Shown here piece after piece: positions 22,161 to 34,880 of a DNA stretch of 64,000 nucleotides. The notes below the pieces were generated by a model, which saw only the letters and a list, made by a program, of their open reading frames with translations, was not told where the DNA came from and did not search any database. A program made the translations under genes and the position numbers. This DNA is from Leptodontidium sp. MPI-SDFR-AT-0119 (Eukaryota; Ascomycota; Leotiomycetes; Helotiales; Leptodontidiaceae), in the NCBI GenBank assembly GCA_020726505.1, contig JAHLEZ010000009.1, positions 2,666,001-2,730,000 of the forward strand. Direction: 5' to 3'. Numbering within the stretch: position 1 is the stretch's first letter; each line of letters begins with the position of its first letter.

Positions 22161-23590
22161 CACTGTGTCGCTTCCCGGCCGGGGGGGTTGGTGAATTACT
22201 GTGATAGTATTGATGAGGCAGAGAGGACATAAAGCTAATGGTTTTGCTGAATTAATATAGCTCCTGAGCTGCCACCATGAACCAGATCAATGTGAGTGAG
22301 AGAGGAGGGGTGTGTGGGGGAGAACCATCTTTAGGACTGATACAGCATGTGAAAAGAAATAATAATAATGAGGCCAGAAGCTATCTCGACTTTCGTGTAA
22401 CGCGGGCCGTGCGAGGCGACTCCCAAGAGGCGCCTCGTTCGGTGGCGATCGGCGAGAAAAGGGGATATCTGAATCAATATCGTGGACGAGCCACGCCGCC
22501 AGGAGAGGAGAGGAGACGGCTTCCCGCGAGGACTAGGACTGGGCATCGTGTTTAGGTCGTTGTGATCTCCACTAGTCGTTCGACCCACTCACCCTTCTGC
22601 CGCCTGGGTGTCTTCCGCGCCATGCGGCAGGCGGCCACTCAGCCGGGATCCGGATTCCAACCCCCTGGAAGGATAGGGCCTCATTCAGCATTCGTCGGGT
22701 GGCTTGCGCAATTGTCACGGGGTGAGTACCGATTCAAGCTAAAACAACGTTTCTATTGCAAGAAGAATCATCTGAAGAAAGCATCCCATCTACTGGGCAC
22801 AACAGAGATTAGAAAATCAGGACGGGATGGGCTCGCATTGCTAGATCTCGTGCCGATATGACGGAAGACGCTGGAATTTCAAAATCAGCATAATACGTGG
22901 CTAAAATATATCACTTCTACCTGGGCCAGAAGCAAGACAAAGAGTCAATGCGAAACGGCGCGTCTCTCTGTAAGCCCTCCCGTGTTTTAGGATCCTGTCA
23001 CCGAAGCGGGAAAATCAGCCCCTCGATGCTAGATCGGGCGAACTGTTGGTGCTCCTTGCAAGATGCGGGCTTCCGCGGACCCATCGATTCTGTCCGCAAT
23101 CTCGATCGAGACGAGGGGGATGCAGTTGCTTCCATTTGCGGGGAGGTGGCTTAACAAGCCTCGCGGGGAAGCACCAAGCGATGGCAATGGCGTCGGCTTG
23201 TGGGGCAACAGGAGACAACTGAACTCGGAAGTAAATGCCGCCGTTATCCTAATCGTCCGCGAATCTAGGTGGTGTGACTTTTGGCGGCATCTTCCTTTTT
23301 GGGTCTTGCTTTTTTCGGTCTTCACCGTGATCATCAAAAAGGGGCCTAAGCACGGCCTCAATCTAAATCTCTAAGTGGCTAGGTGCCTTTCCTAAATTAA
23401 CTCCCTATTAAGTACTTCGTACTTCAAGTATGATGATGATGAAGTTTTTTCGCCCGGTTCTAAACCTAAAGGGCCTTAGTCTATAGTACATAATCCACTT
23501 CGTTCTGTGTTTTCCATGACCTCCTGAAGCCCGTACAGAATTGCCTCTTCCAGTATCTTCTACTTTCGGTAATTGCCTTGATCAGATCAA
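22161..23590. other. Intergenic, no gene seen
   Basis: Overlapping short frames on both strands without motifs. Between 23375 and 23520 the composition becomes more AT-rich. Confidence 0.45.
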
Positions 23591-24420
23591 ACGAGGTCTC
23601 GTGTGTGGTTAGTAGCAAGTGAGCTTGAAGATTATTCCTCCAAGTGTTCAATGTCCTATCGTCGGCGACTGAAGCGAGACCTGCTGGGGATACAAGGGGT
23701 GTTGGGGGTTAGTCGGGGTGAGATCGACATCAAATACAGCAACACCAAGGAGGCAACGTTGTCCGTTTGGCGACCGCGGTACATCCGTAAAGATGGAGAG
23801 GAACTAGAAATCCTCGAGGCAGAAGCTAGAGTTACATCCCAGGTATGTCATCTTCTGTATGGATAGGAGCTGAAGCTAACCTTGGAAAGGCATTTCGGGC
23901 TGGTGACGGGTCTTTCGATAATTTAACCAACGTCCTTCGTCTCAACCTCGATTACTTCGCTACCGATGAATTATCGTCAAACAGGTAATTTGGAGACTCG
24001 ACAGACGTTACTATACCATACGAGAAACTTTCGCAATTTCTCAACACGGCTGAGGAGATGCAAGAGTCGCGGGAACCATCGCAAGGGAGCAGAGGCCACA
24101 GTGCGAAGTCGAAGCGGAAAACACGAAAGCGGAAACGCACTTTAAGTCCGCTCGACCAGCTTGGGTCTGCGGATGAGGCAGAGCGCCAGAATTAGGAGGC
24201 GAAGGCCGAGGAGAGGATTGACGCAGCGGATGACGATTTCAGTGTTGGTATTCTGGTTGGAGTCCACCACGACGTAGCGCTAGGCAAAACCTAGGAGGGG
24301 TTTAAGCATCGGCTCTACTATTCCACACCACCTGAACCACGGTCAGATCGCACGCTGCGAACGGGGGGGACTTATCCAAAAAGCCAGATGCGCACGCCAC
24401 GGACATATTTTAGTCATTGA
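23590..24420 (+). pseudogene. Unknown gene, RIP-like stops
   Basis: Coding-like text begins near 23603 (VWLVASELEDYSSKCSMSYR), crosses an intron at 23843-23889 (GTATGT..AAG) and continues as AFRAGDGSFDNLTNVLRLN, then IPYEKLSQFLNTAEEM, then a basic stretch resembling a nuclear signal (KRKTRKRKRTL) and an acidic tail. Stops occur in the same frame at 23986 (TAA), 24193 (TAG) and 24292 (TAG), each one C-to-T step from CAA or CAG. I do not recognise a domain. It is likely a decayed copy of a repeated fungal gene. Confidence 0.45.
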
Positions 24421-24789
24421 TTCGCTCGCTTATGTTCAGGGGTCAAGTCGCTTGGAACCTTCTCAATGCTAACATGTGATGGTTCAGCCACTAAAATTAT
24501 TCTAGCAAAGCCCTAATAACGTTTTAAATTGATAGCAACACACCACTGGGCATCTCTTCTCACAGGTCTGTTTGGTGCACATGCACATCTCTTTAAGAAC
24601 CGAGAAGGAGATAGCGTGAAGTTTCATGACTTGGGTATATCCTCATAAACTACACTTCGCGCGCTCAGGTGTCGTCATCAAGGAAATGTATGTAACTAGC
24701 GGAGAGAAATTTGCGAACCTTCCCTCGTTGACCATACACGCTTCAATCTGTAGCGACATTACAAGGCGAAATCCATAACATTTGACAAT
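24421..24789. other. Intergenic
   Basis: Sequence 3' of the rhamnosidase gene; no feature recognised. Confidence 0.4.
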
Positions 24790-26964
24790 CTAACTTCTAC
24801 GGACTTCGTATGATCCACCAGGAACATTCGTGAAAACTAAATCACCGTCAACAGTAGAAGATGGCCTTACGCGGCCTTGACGTCCGCTCACCGCCAAATT
24901 CGGATTGCCACCAGGCAAAATCAAAATCCCAGATGTTCCCGCTGGCGTCTTGAACTCTCCCACAACACTATTCGTTTGGTCGCTATTCCAAGAAGCTGAA
25001 AACTCTCCGAGAGAAGTCTCGAAGCCGGCGGTCACTCGACCTAAGCCCCCAAGTCTAGGCTGGACAAGCCAAGTTTTCCCCACAGCTGAAGTAAGCTGGA
25101 GCCCAGCGGCAAAGAAAGTCAGGGCTGAAGTAGGGCCCGTGGCCCACCCGTGGGCGTGGCTCACTCTTGTATCGTAATCGTCATAAGGTGCATAGCGTAG
25201 GTCACCGTTGGTGGAGTAGCCTTCGATGAAAGAGCTATTGGTCATGCGAGGGTCATCAAGCATGAAGTCTGCCCACATGAACTCGATCAATTCCACTGCA
25301 CGCTCTGGGCTACCCGACAGGTAGTGAGCCTGAACTTCGAAGCCTGATGCAAATGGCGAGATAGTCGCGCCAGCTTCAGGAGCAGGAGCGCCATAAGGCC
25401 GTACCCAGCGGGCTGCAAGCGCGGCGCTGATAGATTCTGCGCGTTCGGTATCCACGACACCAGCAATCACTGCCCATGAATTACCATCTTGTGGGTGTAG
25501 AGATGTTTCCGTTTTGTTGACGTCGTTGTCAAAAAAAAGGTTTTGAGCCGGGTCCCAGAGGCGCTCATTGATGGCAGTCTTGATGCCCTCCATGGCAGCT
25601 CTCCATGATTCGATACCGCTGCTATCACCGACGGCTTCAGCAAGTCTGAGACTCATATCCAGCGTATGATAGAGGATCGAGTTTGCCTGTTTGTCGCCAC
25701 TTTAGCCTCCTGTTTTTTGTAATTCCCACATCACATAAAAGAAGTTCACCTGCCTCGACATTGTGTCCTCCCATTCCTGACCTAAGCCAGTCGTTGGAGC
25801 TTGTGACGTTTGCCAGTCTCGAACTATCGATGGTGGCCAACGACCATGCAAGAGCCGACTTATACTGAGTCCAGTAACTCTGGAGGTACGCCAAATCCCC
25901 CGTGTACAAGTAGTAGTAGTAGAGATCAAGTAGCGTATATAGATGATAAGTGAAGCTGAACACGAAACGGTCCGGACTTGTGAAGGGAGATCCTGCCCAC
26001 GGTAGACGTCCGTCAGGAGCTTGGAGGGCCAAAAGAGAATCGATCCCGTTCCGGGTTCCATCTAGACTGTTTGTCGAGACAAAGATTGAGGGTCCAGATA
26101 TGGCGATATCGCCAGGCCAGACCAAGCGATCGCGTTTGGCTCCATCGATGAGGACTGAGGTTCCATCTATTCATTATCAGTTATTGCTTAGGGTAGAATT
26201 TCAAATGGCTTATATCGGTGTGTGAAAGAATGTGCAAAAACATTATGGGGGTTTGGGTGAAGAAATGTACGGTACTCACGTGCAATAGTCACGTTGTAAT
26301 ACCAGTCGGTACCTGGGACACCTAGTGCATTCCCGTAGGCGGGATCTATACTGCATAACTGATTGGTGTAAGCACCGGCATACCAAACACGATTCAACTT
26401 CTCGCTGTCACTGTTGAAGTATCCAGGATAATCTCTGAGATCAGCCATCTCAGGCGAGGCCGTAAAGTTAACATGAAGATCTCTGACCGTCACACTCCCC
26501 GTCCCATTGTGCCAAATGCTCATATAACGAAAGCCGCCTCGCTGACGCTTCTTTTCGGCAGTATATTGTCCCTTGGAAGGCACTTTGAACCAGAGAGGGC
26601 TGTCATACAAAGCTTGGGAGGCGGAGTCGCACTGGTAAGGACTGATCCACATGGAGCTCTCTGTGAATGTAAATCCAACATGTTCTTCGGCGCCTGATAC
26701 CGCGCCGACTCCGAAGTCTACGGTACCGCCGATATTGATGCCGAAGTCAAGAGTGATAGATGAATTTGGGCCAAATATCACTCCATGGCTGTTGTGGACA
26801 TCGGTAAGGAGCGCATCGGGGTTTTCGACAGGTCCGCGGACAGCAGTAAGAAAGAGAGGCGTTACGGAACGATAGTTCGGCGCGATAATGTATTCGCTGT
26901 ACTTGGCAGCGGAAACCGGATGAACGCAAGCAGCAACGCCAAAGAAGATGGCAATTAACAACAT
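24790..26964 (-). CDS. Secreted GH78-like alpha-L-rhamnosidase (six-hairpin glycosidase)
   Basis: Three exons, 664 residues: 26964-26280, 26166-25754, 25686-24790. Intron 1 (26167-26279, GTGAGT..TAG) is canonical. The second (25687-25753) joins in frame only with a GC donor (GAG/GCAGGT) and CAG acceptor. The protein begins with a signal peptide (MLLIAIFFGVAACVHPVSA), then an N-terminal beta region. The (alpha/alpha)6 catalytic part follows, with GAKRDRLVWPGD (general acid region of GH78), MGGHNVEANSILYHTL and HAHGWATGPTSAL, and then a C-terminal beta domain (TPAGTSGILILPGG). It should release terminal L-rhamnose from plant polysaccharides or glycosides outside the cell. Family is clear; exact specificity is not. 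Extensive conservation of all expected blocks suggests a live gene. Confidence 0.85.
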
Positions 26965-28450
26965 CGTGGAACTTTAATGAAGGCGGCAAGCATGTACTGT
27001 GCTGAACAAACGAATCTCAGCTGGGAACAAATGGACATCAATGGCTCTTTATACTTTCTGCAACATGTAAACAGTCGCAGTACCCGCCCGTACATTATGC
27101 CGAGGGTTTGTCTCCGTGGCAATCTCACTCGCCTCTCCAGTTTACAGTCCAATTCGGGTAGCACGAGTATGAGTACGAGCTTGTGTTTTTATTGGCGAGG
27201 CGACTAACCCCAACACCGTGTTCTGCATGTAATGTTTACCAAGCTACTCCTAGAGAAGGAATAATTTTTCACACAAGCAGCCTACAGACGCCACTCACCA
27301 CTCCTCTCCTCAGGCTGCTCGGCTAAAACAACTCGGCACAGAAAAACCCGAGCTTCAACAGGGAAAGGGAGACATCGTACGGAAGTACAGCATTTGCCGC
27401 GGATCCTAGATAGATCGAGCGCTGCCGCGTGAGGGGAAACAGCGGGTAAAGATGAGGAGCAATAAGTTAGCAGACCTACCTTACTATTTGGGCTCAGCTG
27501 GCTACACAATGTGGATTTTCGGGTGAAATGCTCCCGCTATATTATTGATGTGTTTTCTATCTCCGGTAGCAAAATTCCCTGGTGACGAGGTCGGAAACCA
27601 ACGAGTGTTAGCTGTCCGGGGTAAATGAGGGGTAGAGGGGTAGAAGATCACCCATAGGCTCGGGGTCAGACTGTGGTTGTGCGTACACTCCGACATTTAC
27701 CCGGCGTGTACAGCGACCTCTCTGCGAAGTGGAAGGCTAGGGAGAGAGCTGGGTGGACGGAGCATCTCAGGCCGAAGATGAAAACCGGGAACAAAATCTT
27801 TTCGAGGTTAATAAGACCAATTTAGATATCTACTCCATATTATACATACAGATCCTCTCCAACTCGATTCGTAATGCCTTTACCAGATCATCTGAGGTTC
27901 CAGCATCTCTGCAGAGAAGGCGTACAGTAACAGCATATGGATCTGGGGATGTGCTTTCCTTTGAACTTTGCTAGAGCTGCCGAAAGGCAGCTCTGATGCA
28001 GGTTATACTCTCTTGAAGGGATATGAACTCTTCTAGGGACTTGCTGGCTCTCTTTATATCGAGTATGACGATGAGCGTCGCGTGGAATAGGAAGTGTCTA
28101 AATTTGGGATCAGGATCCGGGTTGAAGTATTTCTAGGGATAGGAATTTGCTGGGCAATCCAGGATGCTGAGAGTGGGTAGTTCGAAGCCACAATCTCATC
28201 GCAGAGGTGTATTTGACCGACTGAACACTGTTGGATGGTCCGCTATCAAGCAGACGACCTGGGTTTGAAAGACGGCGGGGGCACATACCATCGCCGAGCG
28301 TAGATCATGAACTCGTTCTTATCGATTGGTAGCGGTAACGGCTCTAACAGAGCCATCAATGCAGGCTGCAATAGCTCGCACACGGTGCCTAGGAATAAAG
28401 ATTGGGTATTTAACTTGGCAAGCGCTCAGTTTGAGATCATCCATCAATAG
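26965..28450. other. Intergenic, mostly featureless
   Basis: Promoter side of the rhamnosidase and 3' side of the transcription-factor-like gene. A plus-strand frame at 27753-27974 has no recognisable motif. Minus-strand coding-like text (LFLGTVCELLQPALMALLEP) lies at about 28270-28410 and may be the last exon of the transcription-factor gene. Confidence 0.4.
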
Positions 28451-30065
28451 TTACTGAGGAAATGTGCTTACTATCCCCGCCTTCTGTCTATCATTTGCCT
28501 CCGAATAAATCATTCTAGGTTTTTCTGAGCTTGGTGTTCGCAAACGTAGATATAGGGGTAACTCTGAGTGCCAACCCTCCAAGGCCATGAGATGAGTAGG
28601 GTACAGAAATTTGGAGGCGCCTTTAGATAGGTCACGCCGATCTTTAACGACTTCTCTGAGAAGACATCTGACAGCACTCATTTTTATCTGAACCAAGCGG
28701 CCATCGTAGCATTCTTCGAAGACCAGCGGAGATTGCTGTTCTATTAGACATTGTGTCTCAGATTGACAAGGTTCTTAGCTGACGTGGTTGACACACACCT
28801 TTGTGTCCAAGAAGTACCCAGAATCTAATAGTAGCCTGGCAGAAGCTTGAGGTAGAAGAAGAAGCCACCTGTTCATCTCAGTCAGCAAACCTCATAGTTA
28901 TTACATAAGGAAGCAATTACAGATTTAGAAACCGGATGGTTTCCCAGACTCGTAGCCACTGACAACGGTCCGCTTCATCCACCGTGTCTAAGGGGGTTTC
29001 ATTAGTATCGAATCCAATGGCTAAGCCAATGCTCACGGCAGCATCTAAAAGGGAATCAGCTCAGGATCCTGGCTTATCGGCTTCAGGAGCCTTTACTTAC
29101 CAAGGAAGCGACTAGAGACATTGATATCGTCGTCGATTTCGAAGATATATATCATGGTCAAAACACGCATCATCCACATATCATCCTCGAGATCTTCGCT
29201 CAAGAGCCGCAATCGAGCCTTCGTGTACCATTCATTTTGTGTCCCGTTCACCTGGGTGATACTATACTTTGCGCCTAACGCGAGCACCAAGCACATATCA
29301 GTTGCAAGGTTCTGTCCTAGCATGTACTCGCTTGGGCGAAAGCTCCGTCGCAGCTCGAATTCGCTGAAGAGAAATAAGACATGATTAATATTCTGCAAGA
29401 AACATTCGAATAATAGTTCGACTAATTGGCAGTTGGGAGGTCGGTCAAAAGCTTCAACTTTATCAGCCTGGAGATCCCCCGGTGGCATAGAGACTCTCGG
29501 ATCAAAAGAAATAGCATAATATACTTCATCCACCAAACTGCTTGTTGCACGAGCATCCGCGTGCTGATAATCGGCCGAGAATGGAACATGGATCCCCACG
29601 CAATCCAACGTATGCAGAATCTGAGAGACTTTTTCTCTCCCTGAATCACGAAGTCTGTCCGGTGGAACCTGTCACTTTCAGTCAGTAAAGGAACATCCTC
29701 GATTAAGACTTGGCCTACTTACAAGGCTAGAGAAGCCGCGACTGCTAGTACGCTGGGGATTGTTTACGAGAAGTCGGGTATCTCTCCGCAAGTCCTGATT
29801 TGTTCGGGTTTCCGCATCGGTATCGTCGGATGAACAGGTCTCTCGAGACCACGATGATTAGGGTGTGCTTGCTAGAGAGTAGCTGCAGAAAGTCAGCATG
29901 AAATATGCCAGGTTGGTGTAGTCATTGAATCCCTCTGGAGGTCTCTGGCTAAACCTGAGATTAGAACTCCCCTGAGGGAATTGTGACAAAGGACTTACTA
30001 CGACTCTTCAAGTAGCTCTGGATAGGCCCTGAGAGCATTCCTGTACGAACTCTGCGATTGCTGTT
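28451..30065 (-). pseudogene. Fungal transcription factor (middle homology region) gene with one stop
   Basis: Exons on the minus strand: about 30065-30003; 29882-29723; 29668-29101; 29044-28921; 28868-28799; 28735-28472 and possibly one more. All introns are GT..AG and in phase. The text is that of the fungal-specific transcription factor domain: LLFECFLQNINHVLFLFSE, then CLVLALGAKYS, then WYTKARLRLL, then VLTMIYIFEIDDD, then AAVSIGLAIGFDTNETPLD, then a late block around WHSELPLYLRLRTPSSEKPR. A TAA at 29860-29858 breaks exon 2 (TPxSSWSRET); CAA would restore glutamine. No intact Zn2Cys6 cluster was found upstream, although an ACR/CRK-like scrap lies near 30330. It may be a recent pseudogene or use an alternative start downstream of the stop. 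Confidence 0.6.
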
Positions 30066-30931
30066 GCAGGTCTAGTGCTGTTGGCAAAGGTCTATGATCT
30101 GGCCACTGTAGCTGTCTTCTGGCGATTTCTCATTGTAGCTTCCTGCGATGTCCGAGACGGAAATTGATGGCGGCAAGTTGAACCTCTGTATTGTAGCTGA
30201 GTGATTCCCAGTTCCGAAATCTAGTACGTAAGTAGTCGGGGAAGTACTGCTCAAGACTAAGTTCCACAAGAATTTGCCGAAGTTCGGCAGCTATTTAGAT
30301 AGTTTGCGACAGGCCGGTCGCAAGCTGTAAGGAGAACAGGCATCGGGGAGGCGGACAGAGAGACGGCGATTTGTGGCCTTAAATACGAGTAAAACTGGCG
30401 GCGATACCTAATCTCCTGTCCTTTGCCTTAGAAATCGACAACAGAAGAATATTCTAGTAATTCTGTATGATCTTAGTAAAAAGAATTTGTCGGCAGTTTA
30501 TGTTTCTGTTTTGCGTCGCATTCCGTTGACTGAATGATGTTGTAATCGATGCGGAGGTATGTCCGGTTAATTTCCCCGCTTTTCCCGATACCTGCCTTAC
30601 TCTTAGCAAGGGCTAGCACCCAACCATTTGACCAGAATCAGTCTAATTGTGGCGGAGAACCTACTACTTGTGGTAAGGATGGAGTGGACAGGTGGAGCTA
30701 GAATAGTTTTCGTTGTCTCCAATTAAATTCGATATTTAAGCCAGAGGCATATTAAAACACCAGGGCTCTAGCATATCACATAAAGAATGTCACGGCCCAT
30801 GTCAAACTTTCGCTCTGCAGTTATGTCGATGCCGGACGATACGAAGATTACTTATGACAAGATGACTTATTGGGTTCCAATTCCGTGCGTGCACCGTTTC
30901 TGCTACTCGGTAATCTCGATCTTATCAGGAA
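30066..30931. other. Region upstream of the transcription-factor-like gene
   Basis: May hold the lost DNA-binding exon of the transcription-factor gene near 30270-30350. The rest shows no gene. Confidence 0.35.
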
Positions 30932-31870
30932 ATGGATACCGTTCAGTGGTATGCCGTGGTGCCTACAGCCATTGTAGCCTTTTCTATTGTTTTCAACACG
31001 GCGAGAATTTCAATCAGGTTTCTGCGAACTTACACAACGTACACTCCTCGTCTCATCTCTTATGGCAGACCCATCAGCATTTGTGCCCTGTCATCAAGCT
31101 CGTCCTCCTCAGCGCGGCACCATCCACTACTATCAGTAGCAGTTGTCATATTATTAACAAATAGAGTCTCTTCCTCCATTTCACCTGCTTCTTGTGTCGT
31201 AACCTCCGTCCCGGCCTCAAGCAGCCGCAGGTTCGGGATCGGTAGCTTCTCCGGAGGATGAGCTCTGCCAGCAGAAGCTATTAGCTTGTTAAACGCACAA
31301 CACCCCGAAAGAGATATATACGGTATGTCAGGATACTTATCGCCGGATATCCCTCCAGCAGATCCTCAGGGCCCAAATAAGTACGTCCATGACCTTGTCC
31401 CTGTTTCAACTTCCTCCGCCCTTTGAAGGTTAAGAGGTTCTAACCTCCTCTCTTCTTTAGTACCCCCAGTATCATCAACGGCTACGTTCCCTACACTGCC
31501 TTGGCTATAACGGCCAGAGTCCTCTTTGCTATCCCCTTCCTCGACTTCATTATGTAGTACGTTTTCATTGTCACCGCCCCTGTGTTTCTTTTCGCTAGAA
31601 TCTACACCGTCCTCTTAGTGCTGAGCAACCGTGTTGGCAAGATATACAGTCCTTTTATTAGGCTGAAATAGGTGTTAGGGAGTTTTATAACTAACAATAT
31701 AATTAATACTACCCTAAGGCGCAGTATTAATTGGCGTGGCAGGACTAGCAAGCGTAATCCTAACGAACAACGTCCCTCTCGGCGGCCTATGTGACTATCT
31801 AGGACTAATCTTCGCTGAAGTTGACAAAAATAATAAGCGGGAACTGTATTTGAAGGAAGAATTATAGGTT
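30932..31870 (+). pseudogene. Membrane-protein-like gene remnant, unidentified
   Basis: Hydrophobic coding-like segments follow one another on the plus strand: MDTVQWYAVVPTAIVAFSIV near 30932, a Ser-rich stretch, NGYVPYTALAITARVLFAIP near 31480, FIVTAPVFLFARIYTVLLVL near 31565, and VLIGVAGLASVILTNNVPLG near 31726. Stops and frame changes separate them and intron signals are unclear. It resembles a four-or-more-helix fungal membrane protein (RTA1-like is one possibility), but I cannot assign it. Confidence 0.3.
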
Positions 31871-32085
31871 CTTATATTACAGATAATCTACGGGCTACTA
31901 TTTACAAGTCAACGGCATACAAATCTAAAAGGAGGGCGCTAATACATAATCTACTAATATCTACACCTGTAGATTTAGTTTCCTTTTCGAAATATTTCTG
32001 ATTTTCTATCCATTTACAAATAGTTATCTTCTTTGTTATTCCTCTTTAATAATCTCTTTTCTCTTGTTTAAGAGGCGCTTTTCGA

Positions 32086-32337
32086 CGTCTTCCGGATTAT
32101 GTCTCAAAACTTGAGGACAAAATACTACTCGTAAAGGGCATGGCTAATGAATACACTGCAGCTATCAAAGCCCAACTTCCTTGTGAAACCGACATGGCAG
32201 ACTTTGACATGCCGATCATTGACTTACCATTTTAGTCAGAGCTAGATCGGCTATGGGACCTTTATATCGGCTTACGCGAGGAGATTGACGATTGCAAAAG
32301 AAAAGCAAGCTTTAGCCACAATGGATGTTCATGATAT
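32086..32337 (+). pseudogene. Short unidentified coding remnant with a TAG stop
   Basis: The plus-strand frame reads RLPDYVSKLEDKILLVKGM, then an acidic region, a TAG following IIDLPF, then SELDRLWDLYIGLREEIDD before a final stop. CAG would fit at the TAG. Helical, acidic text; no domain recognised. Confidence 0.3.
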
Positions 32338-33330
32338 TGTCCCTGTAACAAACAAAAACTTCTCTGGGGAATCTTACACAGGGGGGGTTCTTGGCATCCA
32401 GTGCATTCGCTCTGTTTACCTCTATTAGTTGACCTGAGATTATGCTACAGCAACTAAAAGACACCCGAATTGACTAATTGAATTGTCGTTGAATGTTAAC
32501 TAGAAAAGAGAAGTCGAGTTCCTATATAGTATGTGCATAATAGTTTGCCAAGGGCCGAGGCTCTCGGCGAGACAGCACCTGTACCAGGGTTACATGAACC
32601 CTCAATCACTTGTACTCAGTGGCCACTATGGTAGCAGCTCTGTCCATAGGGATAGACGAATTTTTTGCTACAAGATTGTACTCGATAAATTCAGATTTAA
32701 TTACGATATGGATTTTAGTCCATACTTTTACATCTTTTTCACTTAATAAAAAAACTTTTGGACAAAACGAAGGGAAAGACCAAGAGACAACGAAGGAAAA
32801 GACATTCCCTAATTTCCTGTACAACTTACTCTGATCTCACGATGTAGCATACCTTGATTGATTCTCTTTGATCTCACCACTTCGTATGATAGCTAAAGAA
32901 GAAGAGAAGCCTCAAAGTAAGTCGAGCGGAGATGAGAAAGGGCGAGGATTTGCAGAGGGTGGCTGTGCGTAGCGCCAGACAGGTAATTAAACCTTAATGT
33001 ATTACTCCACTTTCTTGCTCCGAGCTTTCCGAGAAGCATTTATAAGCCCATTGAAATTTTCTTATAGACCCGTGTTTAGACATATGGACCGATAATTATA
33101 CTTTTAGACATTTAGAGAACTCGAAAATAGGTTAAGTCTATGGACGTTAGTCCATCCCCATTGACTCTAGTCCACATAAATAAGCTAATCCATAGAAATG
33201 GACACCCTGTTGCCGTAGTGGTCCCACCTCATCCTTTAAAGCCAGCGATCCCTCTCGTCTAAAGGTGGCTCTTCAAATCTATCGGTGTTGACAGTTCCTG
33301 ACTCCCACCACCCGCAATATCAACATCAAC
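32338..33330. other. Intergenic, no gene seen
   Basis: AT-richer sequence with overlapping short frames at 32531-32834 on both strands; none has motifs. Confidence 0.4.
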
Positions 33331-33874
33331 ATGACCCCGAGACTAGAGAAATGCTTCACTATGTGCTCCTACATCAGCGTAGAAGACACACTGGATCTAA
33401 AAACCATCAGGAACGGCAATAGACGAACCATCGTTCCTATTACGCACGGCTTCATCACGGGCTCTGGACTCGACGCAACCATCATACAAGGCGGTAGTGA
33501 TAGGGTCACTGTAAGTGATGTTAGTGTAACACCCCAACGGGCAGGCACTGATAACAATGCAGCTAGATGAAAAGCAGAATATAGCCTATCTCGATGTCCG
33601 CCTTCAAGCACGGACTGCGAACGGCCATGCAATGCATGTGCACTACACTGGAGTTGTGAAACTCGACGAAGCTGGCAACAAAGTATTGGGAAAGGCGCCG
33701 GATGCTCAGACGACGAATTATGGTGACCATCACTGGTTCAGTGCCCCAGTGATGGAGACGAGCGATGAAAATTTCAAGTGGGTGGAGAGTAATTTGTTTG
33801 TTGGGGAGGGACATTATGTTGTTAATGATGGAGGAAATGCTGTGGAGTATCAGATTTTCAAAGTGGTTAATTGA
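33331..33874 (+). CDS. DUF3237-like small protein
   Basis: Two exons, 33331-33510 and 33563-33874, joined by a clear 52-bp intron (GTAAGT at 33511, CTGATAAC branch, CAG ending 33562), give 163 residues. The pattern is that of the DUF3237/UPF0311 fold: GFITGSGLDATIIQGGSDRV (the GG.D turn), then IAYLDVRLQARTANGHAMHV (xRxxxxTxDGxxI type strand pair) and a C-terminal VGEGHYVVND..VEYQIFKV. Function of the family is poorly defined (beta-barrel, ligand binding suspected). No signal peptide, so cytosolic. Start at 33331 gives the expected length. Confidence 0.8.
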
Positions 33875-34381
33875 AGGGACTGACTGGGCTATGACAAGAG
33901 CTCGACTGATACTGTGCGATAATCGTCAACTCAATTGTCGCACGTGGCTCTGAATTGAAAGCAGTGGTCGTACGTACTCTGCTCCCACCCTTTCTGTCTG
34001 TTTGTTCACAAATTAATAAGCGAAGAGGGGGGCAATCAAAATATTCAAAACACTCACCAAATGAGATCAGATCTAGCCATCTGTAGTTCTCAAACTTGAC
34101 AGAATAAGTATCCCATCTTAACTTAAATCCTGGGGCCAATGCTGATTCCAGTTTCCCGAATGCCCGGACTGGTGTGCACGGGTTGGTCTGCTTGCTGTAC
34201 CCCGCATTACCTCCTCGCCTCAAATTCTTGGCATGTCCAGAACCACCACCTCCAAGGGATATCTTCCGTGAACAACTTCTCAAATACAATTCAAGGAGAT
34301 ATTAGCTTGCACGAACTTACAGTTGAAGACAGGCTAATAAGAAGGGCACATCCAAATGAACAAGTCCTCCGCTCAGAGGGA

Positions 34382-34880
34382 ATGTTCCATGGACTTCCTA
34401 CCTATCCTAAAAGCGAAGCCAGACTGACCGCGACCATCACTGGAGCAAATGGAATATCTGGCTACCATATAGTTAAGGTCTTGTTAGCAGCACCGGAGAG
34501 ATGGGAGAAGATATATTGTCTATCTCGAAGACCACCTCCAGATTATTTCTTCGATGGACTTGGTGAAGGAGCTTCCCGCGTCGAGCACGTTTCCACAGAT
34601 TTCCTCGAAGTCGTTGAAAGAACGCTCGTCAGATAGGGAGATCGTACGTGCTGCCTTGTTAAATGCGCGGAAACCAGACAGCTACGAATGCACTGGGCAG
34701 AGCCTCGAGTCTCACATTGAGCAGATCATAAGATTGTTTGCGACTGCCACACCCCTCGCGCTGGAGCAGTCGTGTCCGGCCTTCGTCAGCGATGATCCTG
34801 CCGCTGCAGGGGTCCGATGTGGGTTCCCAGATGAAGAGGCTCACGCACGAGATGCCAAAACTGCAGGCCATCTTCGCTGA
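34382..34880 (+). pseudogene. PRISE-type short-chain reductase, N-terminal fragment
   Basis: From ATG 34382 the text (MFHGLPTYPKSEA, then ATITGANGISGYHIVKVLL with the TGxxGxxG dinucleotide-binding motif, then KIYCLSRRPPPDYFFDGLGE) matches the start of fungal progesterone-5-beta-reductase/iridoid-synthase-like (PRISE) SDRs. After about 85 residues the frame shifts near 34610 and the continuation to 34880 does not resemble the family. The catalytic half is missing, so this is a truncated relic. Confidence 0.7.
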
